64,000 nt of DNA from Agapanthus africanus (GCA_030015575.1 JASDDO010000006.1:203861632-203925631), one strand, 5' to 3'; shown: positions 22,731-32,518, numbered from the stretch's first letter. Notes: generated by a model not told the origin, from the sequence alone. Made by a program: numbers and translations.

Positions 22731-22923
22731 TCTGCCATTAGGAGAGAGAAAAGAATACACTCAGCGAAATGCTCTTGCAAAGATCAGATTGGTTATTATC
22801 TTATCTAATCGATGTCTCCCACTGATTTTATCATATTTTCTTTCAAACCTCAAAAGAAAACTAGGTAGGATTAATTATATTCTACAGTTTCGCTAACCGG
22901 TCAGCCATGCCAGTGTCGGTACT

Positions 22924-23077
22924 TTGAGGGAGGTTCCCCGTGCTTTCGCACGGACCTAATTAAAATAAACCTCATTTTTCCCAGCGGTCAAACCCCATTA
23001 ACACATTTCTAGACACCTACTGGATTAGCTAATTGTAAAGTGTAAAAATCTCCTGAGAGTAACTCTTACTCACAGTG
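22924..23077 (-). other. Conserved leader module (copia element B copy)
   Basis: On the minus strand: GTGAGTAAGAG, AGGTGTCTAGAAATGTGTTAA, TTTTAATTAGGTCC, then a perfect six-base stem CCGTGC-GAAA-GCACGG (22938-22953), then GGAACCTCCCTC. Aligned by eye with N2 19965-20070 it is roughly three-quarters identical, although the two elements belong to different superfamilies. Confidence 0.6.
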
Positions 23078-23175
23078 GGATTGAGATCCAACTATCATAT
23101 AGATGGTATGCAATCTCATTGCAAATTTCAACTCTTGAAACTCCCGATATGGTTTTTACCCTTAGCTGCTTATGA

Positions 23176-23368
23176 CCTTGGCTATGGTCAACATATCATA
23201 AGCACTAGTCAAGTTCTACCCGTCATTTCATGATTAACTAGACCCACCCATATTACCCTTGACTATGATCAACATAATCACATGAATGTCCTATCTTATC
23301 GCATCATATATTTTGTAGGAAGACATCACTTACCTACCGTACACTACGCCTTGACTATGATCAACATA
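23176..23368 (-). repeat. Three copies of a 20-base leader motif
   Basis: On the minus strand TATGTTGATCATAGTCAAGG occurs at 23349-23368 and 23257-23276 and, with two changes, at 23176-23195. Spacing is 92 and 81 bp. The motif contains TTGA..TCAA arms. Confidence 0.75.
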
Positions 23369-24770
23369 CGTAGCACGAATACTAAGTACTCTGCTTCCTA
23401 AAATGACGGAGGGTTACGAATAGTTTTTATAAAAACCTTTAATGCTTTGAACTTGATCAAGTTGTAGAATCTAAATAGTTTAGAAAAGGAGTGGCTTAAG
23501 CTCCGCTTCTTTTGAAACTTGCTTTTACGTAAAAAGTGCCGAGTGGGTTTCAAATCCGATTCTACAACATCTTTAGGTTTCTTTTTCTTTACATTAATCT
23601 CATTAATGTATTCCCATCATTTAAGTTCTTAAGCCATCACAGAAACGAAAAATAGATATTTATTACATATCACATATATAATAACAATATTGCATTCGTC
23701 TCAGATATCATGTAATCACATCACAGAATAATCAGCAGTAGAAACAGATATATATATATGAAAATATAGGATATACTAGGAACTACGTATTTTATATTTA
23801 GCCCACGATAGAAAATACGGATTCCACGATCGTGATGAATAGCCAAGCCTACACCCTTAGACCCCTACGAGAGCGGCAAGTGACCCTTCCAGTTCTGGAG
23901 TTTAGAAGACCCGGTCTCGACTCCTCGAGATGGCCTCCCACTGAACTCCAGAACCCGGTCACTCATGCTCACCTCCTTAGGGCTATCCTAATGCAGAAAA
24001 GTAAAATATACATCAATGGAGACATCATCCTCAACCCGGAAGTGCCCTGATTGAAAGATTTTTAGTTACCGCAATCAAGACGGTGTCGCTTTGCAGCTAG
24101 CCGTGATGACTACGGGTCGATTCACAGAGACGGAGCGTTTTACGTTCTTAATTTGACGAGTTAATGCGCGTAGCGAAAATGTTCGTATCTACCCTATGTG
24201 TATATATGCAAAAGAATAAGCTGTTAGGATTAGATACGATAGTGTAAGTTAAGGAAATCTGTACTCAATCCTTTGAGCCGAGCTTGAACACTAAAGCTAG
24301 AGCAATCGGCAACAACGTGGATTAGGGTGCTTAAGCACAGTATTGTGAAATCCGGCTTATTGACCCTTGTCCGTCCGTTCTTGTCGCTTGCTTTCGCCTC
24401 CGGCCAAACCGAACGCAACCGGTCACAGTTAGGAATCACCGATACCTTGGTAGGGTAGGGTGCCTAACGGAGCGCTTGCGTAAGGTTTGGGCGAAGTTTA
24501 ATGGAAAAGATCGGGAAAAGGAAATGAGAAAGGAAATCTTAATTTACAATATCGGTTTCTTTCCTAACATCAACTTATTCACAACTAATTACAACAACAA
24601 ACAAAAAGAGCAAAGAAAGGATAAACAAAGAAAAGAAAAGAGGATTGTAAGAAAGTAAATGACATGGTAATAAAATTGCAAGTAAGTAAAGCATGGAAAT
24701 AAATTGCAAGAAAGTAAAGCAAGAAATAAAGATACTAGGAACCATAGAACACATTACAAACCATGGGTTC

Positions 24771-24967
24771 AATAGCCTAAACTTAAACTTGCAAGCTCAA
24801 TGGAGAGGTTGCAAGATCAAGAGAAGGCTAAGAACACAAGGCAAATGAAGGCAAAAAGAAAGCTTTATTGATTCCAAATGAAGATACAACCCTTGAGATC
24901 AATAACCAAAACTTAAACTTGCAAGCTCAATGAAGAGGTTGCAAGATCAAGAGAAGGCAAAGAACTT
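24771..24967. repeat. Direct duplication of about 130 bp in the N3 LTR
   Basis: The stretch with ACTTAAACTTGCAAGCTC and GAGGTTGCAAGATCAAG occurs twice, offset 130 bp (about 24778 and 24908). N2 has it once (about 21860-21910), so the doubling is specific to this copy. Confidence 0.7.
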
Positions 24968-25266
24968 CAACAACAACTGAGCCTTTTATCCCAAGCATAT
25001 GGGGTAGGCTACATGAACCAACATGAGAATCACGCCGGGTCCAGCACATGAATCCTCTGTCTCCACTCACTTCTATCGAACAATATACTTTCATTGAGTC
25101 CTTTGGCAACCATATCGTTTCGTATCACCTCCATCCATGTTTTCTTCGGTCCCCCTTTTTCCCTTTTGCCATTACCCATATCGAGAGTATCTATTCGTCG
25201 AACCGGTGCTTCCATAGGTCTGCGTCGCACATGACCAAACCATCTAAGCCGGTTTTCCCTCATCTA
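24968..25266 (-). mobile_element. LINE 3' tail, RTE type, 5'-truncated
   Basis: On the minus strand the first part encodes the end of a non-LTR reverse transcriptase ORF: MRENRLRWFGHVRRRP, then PVRR, GGPKKTWMEVIRNDMVAKGL and WRQRIHVLDPA (25030-25263). A short 3' end follows with CCCCATATGCTTGGGATAAAAGGCTCAG and a TTG repeat tail, typical of plant RTE elements. A 15-16 bp target duplication AGAAGGCAAAGAACTT flanks it (24952-24967 and 25267-25282, its last base shared with the AT1 start). It is about 300 bp long and so strongly 5'-truncated, as usual for LINEs. Confidence 0.85.
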
Positions 25267-25999
25267 AGAAGGCAAAGAACTTGATCAGTCGAAAATATTG
25301 TATTTTTAACACGTCAATTTCCCTATCATTTGCACTCATCTAGTAGTGTTCGGTTTGCATATTACACATATTAGCAAAACAACTGTAAAATACCAGATTA
25401 CTTGTGTTGTATACTAAAACCGGCATTACGAGAGAAATTATGTGTTTATCATGGCATCGCATCATTCTTGTGTAGCACAACACTTGTTTCGAAGTATGTG
25501 CAGGAAATTCCAGGAGAATGGCCAAATTTATGAAACGGTGCTGTTAAAAAAACGCCAACTCAAGGATTTGAAATCTGGAAATGATCTAGAAGGCATTTTG
25601 ATTATAAACATATCAGACAATACACCTTGAGACAGCCAAAGCAGAGCCATGAAGTTTTGAGCATTGATCCTCCTATTGGGCCGCGGATCCTCGGCCTAAG
25701 CAGGCAAATGCCGCGGATCCGCGGCCGTATGGCCACGTCACCTCCTCAGCTTTGCTGCAATATTCTTCTCTCAGTGTGTACACCTCATCAGGACATGTCA
25801 AATTCCATATTACCCTAGAAGCTTCTGCCAGATCAGCAAGTATCATTAATCAAGCTAATCATGATTAAGCTAATCAACCTCCTAACAACCCATTTCTAGA
25901 AGCATCCCTCCAACTAACTTCTTCTAGAAGCCTCTCTAGCTAACAAACTTTTGGAGGGAAATTCAAATTTTGAATCCCAGATCTAGGGTTATGAAGGTC

Positions 26000-26008
26000 T
26001 ATAAAAGG
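26000..26008 (+). promoter_or_regulatory. TATA box in the AT1 5' LTR
   Basis: TATAAAAGG, with a likely start about 30 bases on. The same box lies at 33256-33264 (3' LTR), 40516 (AT2 5' LTR, TATAAAAAGG) and 59715 (AT2 3' LTR). Confidence 0.75.
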
Positions 26009-26072
26009 GAGCCTAGATCTAGGGTTAATGGTTGTTCATAATTGGTTGTTCATTCTCTCACCTCTTCCACCT

Positions 26073-26135
26073 ACAAGTTGAGTGACACAACTTGTGCCTC
26101 AAAACTCTTCATACAAGTTGAGTGACACAACTTGT
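26073..26135 (+). repeat. Two tandem stem-loops in the transcribed LTR part
   Basis: ACAAGTTG-AGTGACA-CAACTTGT at 26073-26095 and again at 26113-26135. AT2 has one copy at 40566-40588. The stem is eight bases and the loop seven. Confidence 0.75.
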
Positions 26136-27121
26136 AAACCCTAATCCAAATTCCAAAGCCAAATTCAAGATCCCGAGTACCAAATCAAGCGAGAAGTCTT
26201 CAACCTTTTAGGAGCGGAGCCGATCTTCAATCGAGCAAGTGATCCAAGCCGATCCGCGACTCAAGGAGACGGGCGAAGCCGAAATCGACGATCAAGTTCT
26301 TCCTCTTGTAGTTCTTGAGAGTTGTAACTAAATTGTTGAAAAATAAAAGGTGAAATTCTTTAATCTTGCTTTCTTTAAATTCTTGAATCATGATTCGATC
26401 TCAATTTGTGATTGTGGTTCTTGTTGTGATGTTTGAGTAAACTCCGCTCGTAAAGGAGTCGAGACGATCAATAGAATGATGATGTAACAAATCTTAAAAC
26501 GATTCTTAAGTCCTACGAGTTTTGTAAACCCTAGCAAATTGAAGAATCGACGACCTAGTTTCGTTGCGATACTTTCTTGATTGTGATCGCTCGAAATTAG
26601 GGATCCACGATCGATTCTTGAATTTACTAGAGGCTAGAATGTGAATGATATCGACGAAGGAACAAGGGATAGAAGATGAAACCCTAGTTTCACAAGAAAT
26701 CCCTAATTCTCGTCGATCATCATCGATCTAGTATCAATTCATTGATGGATAAGAATATGTAATCGCTAGATTTCATCACATCTATAGATCTGATCGATTC
26801 CTACGAGCCCCACTTCGATTCTTGATATTTGATTTGGAAATCATCACAAATTCTCAATTCTTGATTTTATCGTTTCTTGATTTAGACTAGATTTTCCTAA
26901 TTCTTGAACTTCAATTTACAAATCATGAATTGTTTGTTTTCTTTTCTTTAAAGTTTCAACTCATTTAAATCGAAACACGAACGATTACACTTTTCCTGTG
27001 GACGATCCGCACTTACTAACGCGCTACATTCGACACCGTTATTGATTGCGGTCAAATAATTTTTGGTTGTGATTTCTATACAATTTTCTACATACACACG
27101 TCGGAAAACGTTTCAATCAAA

Positions 27122-27139
27122 TGGCGTCATTGCCGGGGA
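27122..27139 (+). other. Primer binding site of AT1, Asp tRNA type
   Basis: TGGCGTCATTGCCGGGGA, two bases after the LTR. It differs in two bases from the AT2 site TGGCGCCGTTGCCGGGGA, the common Athila form. Confidence 0.85.
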
Positions 27140-28106
27140 TTGTGCGCTAATTGTTCGTTTTTGAAATTTGAGTTGAAAAGTTTATTCTATCTATATTTTT
27201 ATATCAAAATTCGCGCAAACTATAAACGTGTTGTTGTGATTTGTTGCGAGGAAATCTGGAATTTGTGGAGCCGTGGAAAAAAATTTCAGAGCATTCCAGA
27301 TAGCTGTGTAAGTGAACAAGAGCCTGCTGTGAAAATTTTGTACAGTTCTTCTTCACCTGCGGTGGATCCACGGCATTAGGCGACTCCCGCGGCGGAAACG
27401 CGGCCATCCTAGGGCTACAGTGTAAAAAATTTCTCAGGTACTCCTTTACTTTCTTATCTCCTTCCAAAACTGCTCCAATTAACAATTTTCTGCAGGTTTC
27501 TTTGCAAATAAATCGCAGCTCCGCAAAAAGCAATATAATAATTGTGCGTGTTTTGATTTGTGGTTGCTTGCATATTAATACGGAAATTAAGGGACACGGC
27601 CAAATCCATATTAGGTGGGGAGTTCATTACCCTTCCTAAGCCCCGAAAATCACAAAATTTGCATCCGCGTTACCCTCATTAACTAAAAAATATCTAGAGA
27701 TGACTCTAAGGACCGTCGCGCTCACTTAGGACAGAAGAAGGCCGTGGGTAATTCATTGCTTATCCGCGTTTCTTTTGTGGTGTCTAAGGAAAGTGTGTCG
27801 AAGGCTAGTGGTTACTTAATTAGGCCCACTACTTACGTAGTGGAGAACCTCCCACTTACCTGGCACTTACCTGGCTACAGGAGAGACAAAGAGGCAGTGG
27901 AGGATTGATCCTGCGACTTGTCTTTTGGCAGTTAGGAGCGGTCTAGAGCTTTGACCTAGGTGACCACTAGATTTTAGGGTTGCTTGTTGCATTTGTTGTG
28001 ATTTGCATCATTTTTTAAAAAATCCGTATATTTTCAAAACAAACACCAACCAATCTTTCCCCTAATTATACCAACGCTGCCACTTGTGCTACATCCATTT
28101 AGCACA
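27140..28106 (+). other. Leader of AT1
   Basis: About 970 untranslated bases from the primer site to gag. A GC-rich patch near 27365-27405 (CCCGCGGCGGAAACGCGGCC) recurs in AT2. The conserved module is listed separately. No credible ORF. Confidence 0.65.
27714..27862 (+). other. Conserved leader module (AT1 copy)
   Basis: Boxes in order: GCGCTCACTTAGGA, GGTGTCTAAGGAAAGTGT, TTAATTAGGCC, a perfect stem-loop CCACTAC-TTAC-GTAGTGG (27826-27843), AACCTCCC, CACTTACCTGG twice. AT2 42203-42348 is nearly the same. N2, N3 and copia element B share the boxes but have a different stem. Confidence 0.7.
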
Positions 28107-29534
28107 ATGTTAGGCTGGACACGGGATTCTATTTCCCATCTTGTCTGCGTTTCTTTTATCGACCCCAGAGTCGGTAATTCTCCGTCTTCTCCCCCACCAC
28201 CCACCACAACTGCGATGGACCCAAATCCATCAAACTTAAACACCACTCTGCCACCGCCCGCAGGTGCGCAGAATCCTCCACGCATTTCTCTCCAAGAGAA
28301 ATGCTATCCTACACGTGTTCCCCTTCCCACCTGTCTTTCTATACCACCTGCCAACGGGGAAAATTTTGAAATCAACCCCCAATTCATCAAACTGTTACCC
28401 AAATTCCATGGTCTTGATTCTGAAAACGCATACATGTTTATTTCCAAATTTGAAAATGTATGTGCTTTGATGGGAAATTCACAACTGTCTTTGGATGCTC
28501 TGCGTTTACGTCTTCTCCTATTCACTTTGTGCGACTTAGCCGAGAAGTGGCTTTACAATACACCCGCACATTCTATTTCAACATGGGACGAATTCGTTGC
28601 AACATTCCTTAAGAAATTTTATCCCAATCACAAGACCAGCCGTGTTCGGAGCGAAATCTTCAAATTTACCCAACCTCCCAATGAACCATTTTGGAAATGC
28701 TCTGAACGGTTCAAGGATCTTCTTATCCAATGTCCCCATCACGAAATCTCCAGATGGGATTTGTGTCGAATTATCTATGAGGGTATTGATCTCACTACTA
28801 GACAGATGTTTGAAATCATGTGTCATTGCCAATTCCTATCTAAAGATGATGGTGAAGCTTGGAAATACCTAGAAGATTTGGCTCAAAACACATCACAATG
28901 GGAAAGTGTTAGACCACCACCGCCTAGGGAAGATGTCAATCAGCTCGATGTTTCCGTCACAATGAAAGTCGAAATGGCCACAATACAAAGGAAACTCGAC
29001 GCTATAGAAAACAAAATCTCTTCAGCCTCCCTAAACCAATACACACTTCCCAAAACCGTGTGTGGCTGCTGTTCAAACCCTTCACATTTGACCGAAGAAT
29101 GTCCTTTGAATGTACCGTTTCAAGGTCACATTAATGCTGCATTTCAGCAAAAACCTGGAAACGATCCTTCTTCTTCCTCATATAATCAAGATTGGAGGAA
29201 TGACCCTGATTTTTCTTGGATCCAACACCAACCTCAATACACGGATCTAAACCAGAACACTTTCCAAAGGGTCCCTCCACAGCAACAGCAACCACCACAA
29301 CCGAGTCAGCACCCCTTCCAACCACAAAATTTTCAAAATCCGGCCAACACTTTTGCACCACATGAAAACTCTTTGCAATTGGCCGGTACTGATAATACCT
29401 CTACACTAGTACAAACCTTGGTTACTTTCATGAAACAATCCATCCAAGGGTCGGCAAGTTTTCAATCTTCCATCGATAATATGATAAAGATCATTCTCAC
29501 TCAAAATGAGAATATTAAATCGATGGAAGCATAA
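28107..29534 (+). CDS. gag: AT1 gag, Athila type
   Basis: Structural polyprotein that would form the virus-like particle. The start MLGWTRDS at 28107 is chosen because AT2 has the same start; an in-frame Met at 28215 is a second candidate. Residues 1-80 are Pro/Ser/Thr-rich. The retrotransposon gag domain spans about 90-255, with LLPKFHGLDSENAYMFISKF, CDLAEKWLYNTPAHSISTWD, FTQPPNEPFWKCSERFKDLL and CPHHEISRWDLCRIIYEG, all typical of Athila. A CX2CX4HX4C zinc knuckle lies at 319-332 (29061-29102). The tail is rich in Gln, Pro and Asn and ends with a likely short coiled coil. At 475 residues this frame covers the whole gag core. Expression would be from the LTR promoter. Confidence 0.85.
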   Translation: MLGWTRDSISHLVCVSFIDPRVGNSPSSPPPPTTTAMDPNPSNLNTTLPPPAGAQNPPRISLQEKCYPTRVPLPTCLSIPPANGENFEINPQFIKLLPKFHGLDSENAYMFISKFENVCALMGNSQLSLDALRLRLLLFTLCDLAEKWLYNTPAHSISTWDEFVATFLKKFYPNHKTSRVRSEIFKFTQPPNEPFWKCSERFKDLLIQCPHHEISRWDLCRIIYEGIDLTTRQMFEIMCHCQFLSKDDGEAWKYLEDLAQNTSQWESVRPPPPREDVNQLDVSVTMKVEMATIQRKLDAIENKISSASLNQYTLPKTVCGCCSNPSHLTEECPLNVPFQGHINAAFQQKPGNDPSSSSYNQDWRNDPDFSWIQHQPQYTDLNQNTFQRVPPQQQQPPQPSQHPFQPQNFQNPANTFAPHENSLQLAGTDNTSTLVQTLVTFMKQSIQGSASFQSSIDNMIKIILTQNENIKSMEA

Positions 29535-30041
29535 ATTGAACGAATAACAGCCGAAATAAGTGCTAGAGAAAAAGGGAATCTTCCATCTTAACCCCTGCCT
29601 GATCCTGGACCTTCACATTGCACTAATGTGGATGCTTTTACAACGTTGAGATCAGGAAGAGTGCTAGACAATCATGTGGGTGAACAAATTGATAATGATG
29701 AATTGATCATTAACACCCCGGCTTCCACTTCCACTTCCACTCCCACTTCTACTTCTTACCCTATTTCGTCCAATTTACCTTCTTCTTCTTCCGAGCCTAT
29801 TTTCCGTTTTCCCAAAGGCTCGGACCCTCTACCCACCTCACATTTTCTACCCCCACAAACTTCTCCACAAATGTTGGACCCAACACTTATTGATAGAGCT
29901 CCATTTCCTGGAAGGTTGAGGCCCAACAAACATGATGCACAAAGGGAGAAGCTTGTGGACATATTTAAGGAAGTTAACATCAACATCCCTCTCCTAGATG
30001 CTATCCAATAAGTTCCGTCCTATGCGAAAATTCTTAAGAAC

Positions 30042-31109
30042 TTGTGCACTAGGAAGAGCAAGATTCAAGTGCCGAAAAAAGTGTTCATGTCAAGCACTGT
30101 AGACACGGCTTTTCCCCAACAATTACCAAGGAAACGTAAGGACCCTGGCTGTCCTACTATTTCTATTTCTATTGGGGATAAACACATTAATCGTGCTTTA
30201 CTTGACCTTGGCGCTAGTGTTAACTTTCTTCCTTACTCGGTTTATGAGCAACTAGGTATCGGAGTGTTAAAGCCTTCGAACATAACTCTCCAGATGGCCG
30301 ATCGATCAATCACCAAACCTAGGGGTGAACTGGAGGATGTGTTAATAAAAATCGGGGAATTTGTATTCCCTGTGGACTTTATTGTACTTGATACACAGCC
30401 TGTAGCGAACCCACGGAATCAAATTCCGGTGATTTTAGGTCGCCCCTTTTTGGCCACTTCCAACGCTATCATCAACTGTTATAACGGTTCTATGACCCTA
30501 TCCTTCGGAAATAGGTCAATTGAGCTGAACATTTACAAGTTGGGAAGTGTACCCTCCGAACCTACTGCTCAGGTCTGTTCTGTTGAATTAATGGATGTCG
30601 ACAGCAGCGAATTTGATGATCCTTATGATACCGATCTAGACTCTTTTCATATGTTGTTGTTTGACCCAACTATGTATCATACACATACGGGCTCTTCCAC
30701 CAAGTTGTCCGGGTCAACAACTAACACTGATTATGAAAAGCTTTTAGAGTCTGAAGATCACCCCGTGCTTTGTGATGACATTATTCTCTGGGGTATTGAT
30801 GGAATCTTCGCTGACGAACTCGCATTTTTGGAAAACACGGGTGTTGAGATGAATCATCTCCAAAACAAAGAAATTGAACCTCCACCCCTTCTTCTGGACT
30901 GTAAAAAGAATGCGAGTAATCCATCACATTCACTGCATCGTCTCTCCAAAATGAGATGCACACACATTCTATTCCACCACTTACCCTTTCCCCACTTCTT
31001 CTTCCACCAACCTGAGCACTGCATTGATAAAATTTTCGAATGGTTGGTGTTAACTTTCGGTCTTTGCAAAGCTTGGCATCGACCAATGATTCTTGACCCC
31101 CTCTTGTGA
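30042..31109 (+). CDS. pro: AT1 protease and acidic tail, Athila type
   Basis: Aspartic protease of the Athila/Tat kind. The active-site motif is LDLGAS (residues 54-59), preceded by CPTISISIGDKHINRALL and followed by the flap-like region LQMADRSITKPRGELEDVLI. The second conserved block QIPVILGRPFLATSNA comes at about 127-142. After about residue 175 the chain turns acidic (VELMDVDSSEFDDPYDTDLDS). It carries FADEL (30807-30821) and ends with HQPEHCIDKIFEWLVLTFG and a short tail (31035-31076). In autonomous elements RT would follow protease; here the frame ends. The acidic tail and EWLVL motif are shared with N1-N3, so this tail, not the protease, links the dependent elements. Its function is unknown. 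Confidence 0.8.
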   Translation: MCTRKSKIQVPKKVFMSSTVDTAFPQQLPRKRKDPGCPTISISIGDKHINRALLDLGASVNFLPYSVYEQLGIGVLKPSNITLQMADRSITKPRGELEDVLIKIGEFVFPVDFIVLDTQPVANPRNQIPVILGRPFLATSNAIINCYNGSMTLSFGNRSIELNIYKLGSVPSEPTAQVCSVELMDVDSSEFDDPYDTDLDSFHMLLFDPTMYHTHTGSSTKLSGSTTNTDYEKLLESEDHPVLCDDIILWGIDGIFADELAFLENTGVEMNHLQNKEIEPPPLLLDCKKNASNPSHSLHRLSKMRCTHILFHHLPFPHFFFHQPEHCIDKIFEWLVLTFGLCKAWHRPMILDPLL

Positions 31110-32518
31110 TTTTCAAAGCTTAACATTGTTTAACTCAAGTTTGGGGGGGGGGTATATTTTCTGGCTCTTGAAAAGAAAATTTTTACGAAAATGATGAGCC
31201 AAAAATAAGTTTGGGAGAGGATTTTCACTTAAATTTTTTGCCCCCATTAATAAATTTCCTCCCAAGCTTACATGTTTTTCAAGATTTAGCAGATGACAAC
31301 AGTGGGGACACTGTTGAAAACAAGTTTGGGGGAGGTTTGTGCTTATTTTTGCATCATTTGCATCATACTTTGCATAAGCACAAAACATTTAAAAACCTAT
31401 AAAAATTTAAAAATTTAAAAAAATATTTTGTACATAAATAAGATAATAAAAGATTAGATAGTGAAAAATTATATCCAAAAGATTGGAAAAATTTAAGAAA
31501 ACCAAGAAAATTAGAAGTTTTCTTATACGAACTAGTAATAAGTAGTTATGAGCCGTTGTCCCAAGGGTTTGTAAGATGAAGGAAGTCACTAATCTGAGGA
31601 TAAAAATAAGTCTGAAAAATAGTTCTTATTCTGGAAGCCAAACATTTTGAACGTTGATACTCTGCTATTCGCACTTACACACGTCTTGAAACTTGGGATA
31701 GTAGAGGATACCTTGAAATGCTCTTGTCTAAAAGCCAAAGTATGAAGGAAATAAAAAAAATGAATAAAATATAAATGGTGAAGAGAAAAATGGACACTGG
31801 TTTTGTTATCGCCAAGGCATCAATAAAAAAATATAGCGATGGTGCCTCTTCACCTAGTGCCCTAAGGTCAACTGGTCTGGGAGTCACTGCTAAGCCTTAG
31901 GTGGTGCAAGACGAGAAAATACACCTAATAAGCAAGCACATGAGTAATCGGTCGGTTTGTACCTCAAGAAGTATTAACGGTCGCATGAAAGTGTGTGAGC
32001 AAATTCATCTAAATATTCATTAATTAAAAAGTACTAAGGCAGATGGACAAGAGTATGATAGCTTGAATTGAATTCTCCGGGTGTAGGGATGTTCTTTACA
32101 CACACGTAGGGTTATATGATCGATGTTTGGAAGAAGGATAGGAATGAAGAATAAATACGATGTTTTATTGAGGGGTTATGTGATTTCTAACATCTTTTCA
32201 TGACTATTAAGATAGGGCTCATGACAACCGAAAAGCTAGCATAATTGGATACCCTAATTTTCAAAGTCTTTCTTTTATAATTCTTATCTTTAAATGTAAT
32301 ATTCACGATCTTCCTTTTATTATTGGATTTTGTGGGTGCAATCCGCTGAAAACCCTCAGGAGACAACACTCCTCCTACGAGGGACACCTAGAGGTTTAAA
32401 GGCTTGTTGCACGTGCTCAGTGCAATCGTGTTGCCTACGAAAGTGTGCTAGTTAGTTTTTCATTTTTCTTTATTTTCTCGTTCTCTTTTTAATAAAACAG
32501 TTCGCTCGAGACGACCGA
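31110..32518 (+). other. 3' noncoding region of AT1
   Basis: 1.4 kb with no coding sequence. It contains several AAGTTTGGGGG tracts (31138, 31209, 31322) and a stem-loop AACAGTG-GGGA-CACTGTT (31298-31315) just before one of them. The stretch 31684-31711 is nearly identical in N1 and N2. The last 200 bases match N1 5880-6040 in reverse orientation. Confidence 0.65.

Larger units (their letters stand above)
12127..24047 (-). mobile_element. Copia element B (Angela-like), broken and interrupted by N2 and N3
   Basis: On the minus strand, read right to left: leader (22731-24047), start of gag (22658-22730), N2 inserted with target duplication GGTTC, rest of gag (15708-16524), protease, integrase, reverse transcriptase, RNase H, polypurine tract and the outer part of the 3' LTR (12127-12655). 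The 5' side is entered by N3 at 24048, so the primer site and 5' LTR must lie beyond the right edge. Domain order gag-PR-INT-RT-RH is that of Ty1/copia, and RT/RH sequences resemble Angela/BARE-type elements. The coding region has about half a dozen breaks. B hosts N2 and N3 and so is the oldest layer of the nest. Confidence 0.85.
22731..24047 (-). other. Leader of copia element B
   Basis: About 1.3 kb of untranslated leader ending where N3 begins at 24048. It holds a conserved leader module (22924-23077) shared with the gypsy-type elements, and a 20-base motif repeated three times (23176, 23257, 23349). The far part (23830-24040) resembles the leader of element A near a TTTTCTGCATTA block. 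Long AT-rich stretches near 23640-23780 show no feature. The primer site is not present in the window. Confidence 0.65.
24048..25281 (-). repeat. Left (3') LTR of N3, first segment
   Basis: Starts TGATTGAAAG like N2 and carries the same CGCTTTGCAGCTAGCCG block. It includes a local direct duplication and the LINE tail. It resumes at 34382 after AT1. Confidence 0.85.
25282..27119 (+). repeat. 5' LTR of AT1
   Basis: 1838 bp from TGATCAGTCG to ..TTTCAATCA, with the primer site two bases further. It contains a GC-rich palindrome (about 25679-25730), a TATA box (26000) and two copies of a stem-loop just after the likely transcription start. Confidence 0.95.
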
